DNA of 8,476 nt. Source: an uncultured Oscillospiraceae bacterium. Lineage in GTDB: Bacteria > Bacillota_A > Clostridia > Oscillospirales > Acutalibacteraceae. Position 1 is the first letter of the stretch, and each line of letters opens with the position of its first letter. The DNA is taken from contig CAJUNS010000047.1 of the NCBI GenBank assembly GCA_910587995.1, positions 1 to 8,476 of the forward strand, read 5' to 3'. Positions 6,485 to 8,476 of the stretch are shown here, one piece after another. The position numbers and the translations under genes were made by a program. Below the pieces are notes generated by a model that saw nothing but the letters and a program-made list of their open reading frames with translations, had not been told where the DNA came from and searched no databases.

Positions 6485-7243
6485 TTAGGGCAAAGCCAGC
6501 AGCTCGTCCAAAAGGGCCTGAAAGTCATGGGAGGGGTTGGAGCTGGGGGCGTAGGAAAGTACGCTTTCGCCGTGGGCGGGGGCCTCGGCCACCACCACGC
6601 TGGTGCGTATTTTGGTCTCCAGCACCTGAGTGTCCAGGCGCTGGGCAATCTCGCTGGAAAGCTCCAGGACCTCCCGGTTGAGCGTCAGGCGGGCGTTGAA
6701 TTTGTTCAGCAGAATGCCCAGCACCCGCAGGTCCGGGTTGTAGTACTTGCGCACAGTGTTGATGGTGTCACGGATCTGAGAGATGCCCAGCAGGCTGAGA
6801 ATCTCCGGCGCCATGGGAATAATCAGCGCACCGGAGGACACATAGGCGTTGATGGTGAGAATATTTAAGGCTGGCGGGGTGTCGATGATGATATAGTCGT
6901 AATGGCGCTCTACTTTGGTAAGCTCGTTTTTCAGCAGATATTCCCGGCCGGGGGCGTTAAACTCCAGCTCGGCGGTGGAGAGCAGAATATTGGAGGGCAG
7001 CATGTCGCCCAGGTCCGTGGCCACAATCGCTTCCGCAATGGGCACAGAGCCCTTGAGCACCTCGTAAACGGTTTCGCTGTTTTCAATGTCCAGCCCGGCG
7101 GAGAAGCCCAGGCTTCCCTGGGGGTCCAGGTCCACGCCCAGCACCCGGTAGCCCCGCATGTGCAGGGCGTTGATGAGGGAGAGGGAGGTGGTGGTTTTTC
7201 CCACGCCGCCTTTCTGGTTGGTTACGGCAATGATTTTTTCCAT
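6485..7243 (-). CDS. ParA/Soj/MinD-superfamily ATPase, orphan (no ParB)
   Basis: ParA-family ATPases dimerise on ATP, bind DNA or membrane non-specifically, and position plasmids, chromosomes or protein cargo. The 252-residue product carries the deviant Walker A KGGVGKTT at residues 11-18 with the signature lysine K11, Walker A' VDLDPQGS (D38, D40), and Walker B YIIIDTPPA (D121). The C-terminal part has the usual LGILLNKFNARLTLNREV segment and APAHGESVLSYAP. There is no N-terminal DNA-binding domain, so it is a short Soj-type rather than a P1-type ParA, and no C-terminal amphipathic helix like that of MinD is obvious. ATG 7243 gives the canonical MEKIIAVTNQKGG start, with a weak GGTGA 7 bases upstream; the frame is open to 7612 but without homology. 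It is transcribed toward, and probably with, the ComFB-domain gene, and away from fliD. No ParB or parS-like sequence is visible. Confidence 0.93.
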   Translation of the reverse strand: MEKIIAVTNQKGGVGKTTTSLSLINALHMRGYRVLGVDLDPQGSLGFSAGLDIENSETVYEVLKGSVPIAEAIVATDLGDMLPSNILLSTAELEFNAPGREYLLKNELTKVERHYDYIIIDTPPALNILTINAYVSSGALIIPMAPEILSLLGISQIRDTINTVRKYYNPDLRVLGILLNKFNARLTLNREVLELSSEIAQRLDTQVLETKIRTSVVVAEAPAHGESVLSYAPSSNPSHDFQALLDELLALP

Positions 7244-7258
7244 AAGCAAATCACCGTG

Positions 7259-7288
7259 CGGTACGGGCAATGCCGGGGCCCGGTACCG
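7259..7288 (-). promoter_or_regulatory. GC-rich hairpin in the parA leader
   Basis: CGGTAC (7259-7264) pairs with GTACCG (7283-7288), and the adjoining GGGC (7265-7268) pairs with GCCC (7278-7281) across a single bulged G. In the parA transcript this would lie just upstream of its weak ribosome binding site (minus strand 7255-7251). There is no U-run, so it is not a terminator. A translational control role is possible but unproven. Confidence 0.4.
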
Positions 7289-7308
7289 GTCCTTTCCTAA
7301 AGTTGATG

Positions 7309-7333
7309 AAAATTTGCCCGTCAGCAAAATTTT
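7309..7333. repeat. Inverted repeat between parA and fliD
   Basis: AAAATTTGC (7309-7317) and GCAAAATTTT (7324-7333) form an inverted repeat around the 6-base centre CCGTCA, with one extra base in the right arm. Its place between divergent genes and its AT-rich dyad shape resemble a regulator's operator. No regulator can be named from the sequence. Confidence 0.35.
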
Positions 7334-7344
7334 ACGGAAAGCCC

Positions 7345-7371
7345 TTATCTTTCTATTAGTAATGTCGATAT
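7345..7371 (+). promoter_or_regulatory. Possible sigma-28/sigma-D type promoter for fliD
   Basis: TCGATAT at 7365-7371 matches six of the seven bases of the sigma-D -10 CCGATAT. TTAT at 7345-7348 lies 16 bases upstream as a poor -35, the same spacing seen before flgM. An alternative -35 of TAAAGTT at 7298-7304 is a better match but faces only CCGTCA about 16 bases downstream. Confidence 0.3.
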
Positions 7372-7404
7372 AAATAGATGAAGAGTTAAGTGTTTTCGCG
7401 TGAA

Positions 7405-7494
7405 TTCTCAGGAAGAAGCAAAATTTTTTCCCGGGGTGGAACGCTTGGAACAGCCCAATTCGTTCTCTAGTCCTATGGTAACACAAAAAAGGAG
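7405..7494 (+). promoter_or_regulatory. fliD leader with multiple GGA motifs, possible CsrA target
   Basis: The 5' leader of fliD contains GGA at 7411, 7438, 7447 and 7491. The last is inside the fliD Shine-Dalgarno (AAAGGAG, 7488-7494), 8 bases from the ATG. The two middle ones are a direct repeat, TGGAAC at 7437-7442 and 7446-7451. CsrA binds paired GGA motifs, one often overlapping the ribosome binding site, and csrA and fliW lie 2 kb away. The motifs are seen; CsrA binding is inference. Confidence 0.35.
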
Positions 7495-7502
7495 TGAATG
7501 CA

Positions 7503-8435
7503 ATGGCTTCTATCACAAGTTTAATGAACAGCAGTACCAGCAGCACCAGCAGTTTGTATGGCAACCGGAACGTGATCAGCGGCCTGGCCAGCGGTATGGA
7601 CACCGAGGCCATGATCGAAAACAGCGTTGCGGGCTATAAGTCGAAGATCACCAGCCTGCAGCAGCAGATGACCAAGCTGCAGTGGAAGCAGGACGCTTAC
7701 CGCAACCTGATCAGCCAGATGAACAATATTCTCAACAAGTACACTTCCTTTACCAGCAGCACCAACCTGATGAGCTCCTCTTTCTTCAGCAAGGCAGTGA
7801 ACGCCATTGCCAACGGCGCCAACGCCTCTAAGGTGAGCGTAACGGGCAAGGGCACCAGCAATGTGCAGATTGACCGCATCAAGCAGCTGGCCCAGGCGGC
7901 CACTTACGCGGTGGACGCCAAGGGCTTGGCCAGCAAAGGCGCGGCTACCGAGGCCATCAAATGGGATGACCCCATTGAGACCAGCAATGTAAGCGGCTCT
8001 ATGACCCTCTTGGTCGGCGGCATGGCCGACTCCAGCAAGGCGACCCGCTTGAACATCCGCTTTTCGGAAAGCCAGGTTTTCCAAAACGCGGACGAGATGG
8101 CTGCGGCGATTAACGAGCAGCTGAGCAAGCAGCAGATTGGCTCCAGCCCCGCCAGCGATAAGATTGAGGCGGTGGCAGTGGATGGGGTTATTTCCTTCAA
8201 GGAAAAGGGCACGGGAAACGGCCTGCGCATCTCCAACGCCAGCGGCGGCTTGAAAGAGCTTTTTGGGTCAACAGATGCCGATGGCAACACTACTTTTAAT
8301 CTGGATTCCAGACCTACCGGCGAGGGCACGGGCGAGGTTCCGCTGATTAACCGCCAGGACCGCGCCGAATACTTGAAAGAGCAGACCGTTAACATCACCC
8401 TGGACGGCAAGACCAAGAGCATTAAGCTGGGCGAT
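7503..8435 (+). CDS. fliD: Flagellar filament cap protein FliD (HAP2), 3' end missing
   Basis: FliD forms the cap at the filament tip and guides flagellin polymerisation. The 311 genuine residues include the FliD N-terminal domain: a Ser/Thr-rich start, then NVISGLASGMDTEAMIE (23-39), the highly conserved (I/V)-x-G-L-x-S-G-(M/L)-D-T motif. A coiled coil follows, with ITSLQQQMTKLQWKQDAYR (49-67). Residues about 100-310 look like the beta-rich D2/D3 region (ASKVSVTGKG, VNITLDGKTKSIKLGD). The start ATG 7503 has an excellent AAAGGAG at 8-base spacing. The C-terminal FliD domain is absent because the contig ends: after codon 311 (GAT, ending 8435) the reading frame runs into Illumina adapter and translates as RSEEHTSELQSR, which is not part of the protein. 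It is divergent from parA and is probably the first gene of a fliD-fliS type operon beyond the window. Confidence 0.95.
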
Positions 8436-8476
8436 AGATCGGAAGAGCACACGTCTGAACTCCAGTCACGGAATGT
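8436..8476 (+). other. Illumina TruSeq adapter contamination at the contig end
   Basis: Positions 8436-8469 match the 34-base TruSeq adapter that begins AGATCGGAAGAGC and ends GAACTCCAGTCAC. The remaining 7 bases (GGAATGT) sit where the index read would be. In frame with fliD it gives RSEEHTSELQSR. On the minus strand it creates open frames starting MCSSDL and MLFRSI. All of these are familiar adapter-derived peptides. This is not genomic sequence and should be trimmed. Confidence 0.98.

Noticed and set aside
5872..6681. Plus-strand Arg/Gly/Leu-rich open frame of 269 codons
   Set aside because: It is the antisense of the Pro/Glu repeat region. The low-complexity, Arg-rich composition mirrors the GC-rich repeats, and it has no ribosome binding site or homology.
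6218..6868. Plus-strand open frame of 216 codons spanning the ComFB-gene start and the parA 3' end
   Set aside because: It is antisense to two well-supported genes, has no family resemblance, and is explained by GC-rich codon usage on the other strand.
7244..7612. N-terminal extension of ParA to 7612
   Set aside because: The upstream in-frame residues cross the divergent intergenic region and overlap the fliD start. ParA homology begins at MEKIIAVTNQKGG (ATG 7243).
7400..7639. Plus-strand open frame of 79 codons overlapping the fliD start
   Set aside because: Gln/Glu-rich frame that is out of phase with fliD. The strong Shine-Dalgarno and conserved motif belong to fliD, and this frame has no family resemblance.
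8268..8450. Minus-strand open frame of 60 codons beginning MLFRSI
   Set aside because: Also initiated inside the adapter; a second frame of the same artefact.
7904..8452. Minus-strand open frame of 182 codons beginning MCSSDL opposite fliD
   Set aside because: Its start codon and first residues come from the adapter sequence, and the rest is antisense to fliD with no recognisable family.

Overview
The window is a late flagellar gene cluster from a Gram-positive (Firmicutes) bacterium, most likely a GC-rich clostridial lineage such as the Oscillospiraceae. This rests on the gene order flgM-flgN-flgK-flgL-DUF6470-fliW-csrA (the same as in Bacillus subtilis), strong GGAGG-type ribosome binding sites, frequent TTG start codons and a visibly GC-rich coding sequence. 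The taxonomic placement is inference.

Positions 1-132 are an AT-rich leader with a hairpin and a possible sigma-28/sigma-D type -10 element. Positions 133-5467 form a plus-strand operon. It encodes FlgM (anti-sigma factor), FlgN (export chaperone), FlgK and FlgL (hook-filament junction proteins, the clients of FlgN), a DUF6470/YviE-like protein, FliW (CsrA antagonist and assembly factor) and CsrA (RNA-binding translational regulator). It is closed by a clear intrinsic terminator at 5471-5505. A second terminator, facing the other way, serves the convergent minus-strand genes.

Positions 5542-7243 hold an oppositely oriented pair. A stand-alone ParA-type ATPase with no ParB beside it is followed by a 294-residue protein with a basic Asn/Lys-rich N-terminus, a Pro/Glu-rich low-complexity middle containing five identical 14-residue repeats, and a C-terminal ComFB-family domain. 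This pair is the least conventional part of the window. An orphan ParA next to a disordered protein with a basic N-terminus resembles cargo-positioning systems, and ComFB domains have been reported to bind cyclic dinucleotides. A link to positioning flagella or chemotaxis machinery is a hypothesis only.

Positions 7244-7502 are a divergent intergenic region with inverted repeats, a second possible sigma-28-like -10 and a leader containing several GGA motifs upstream of fliD. fliD (filament cap) starts at 7503 and is cut off at 8435. From 8436 to the end the sequence is Illumina TruSeq adapter followed by what looks like index bases, so the last 41 bases are a sequencing or assembly artefact. 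No flagellin gene, tRNA, rRNA, insertion sequence or CRISPR array is visible.
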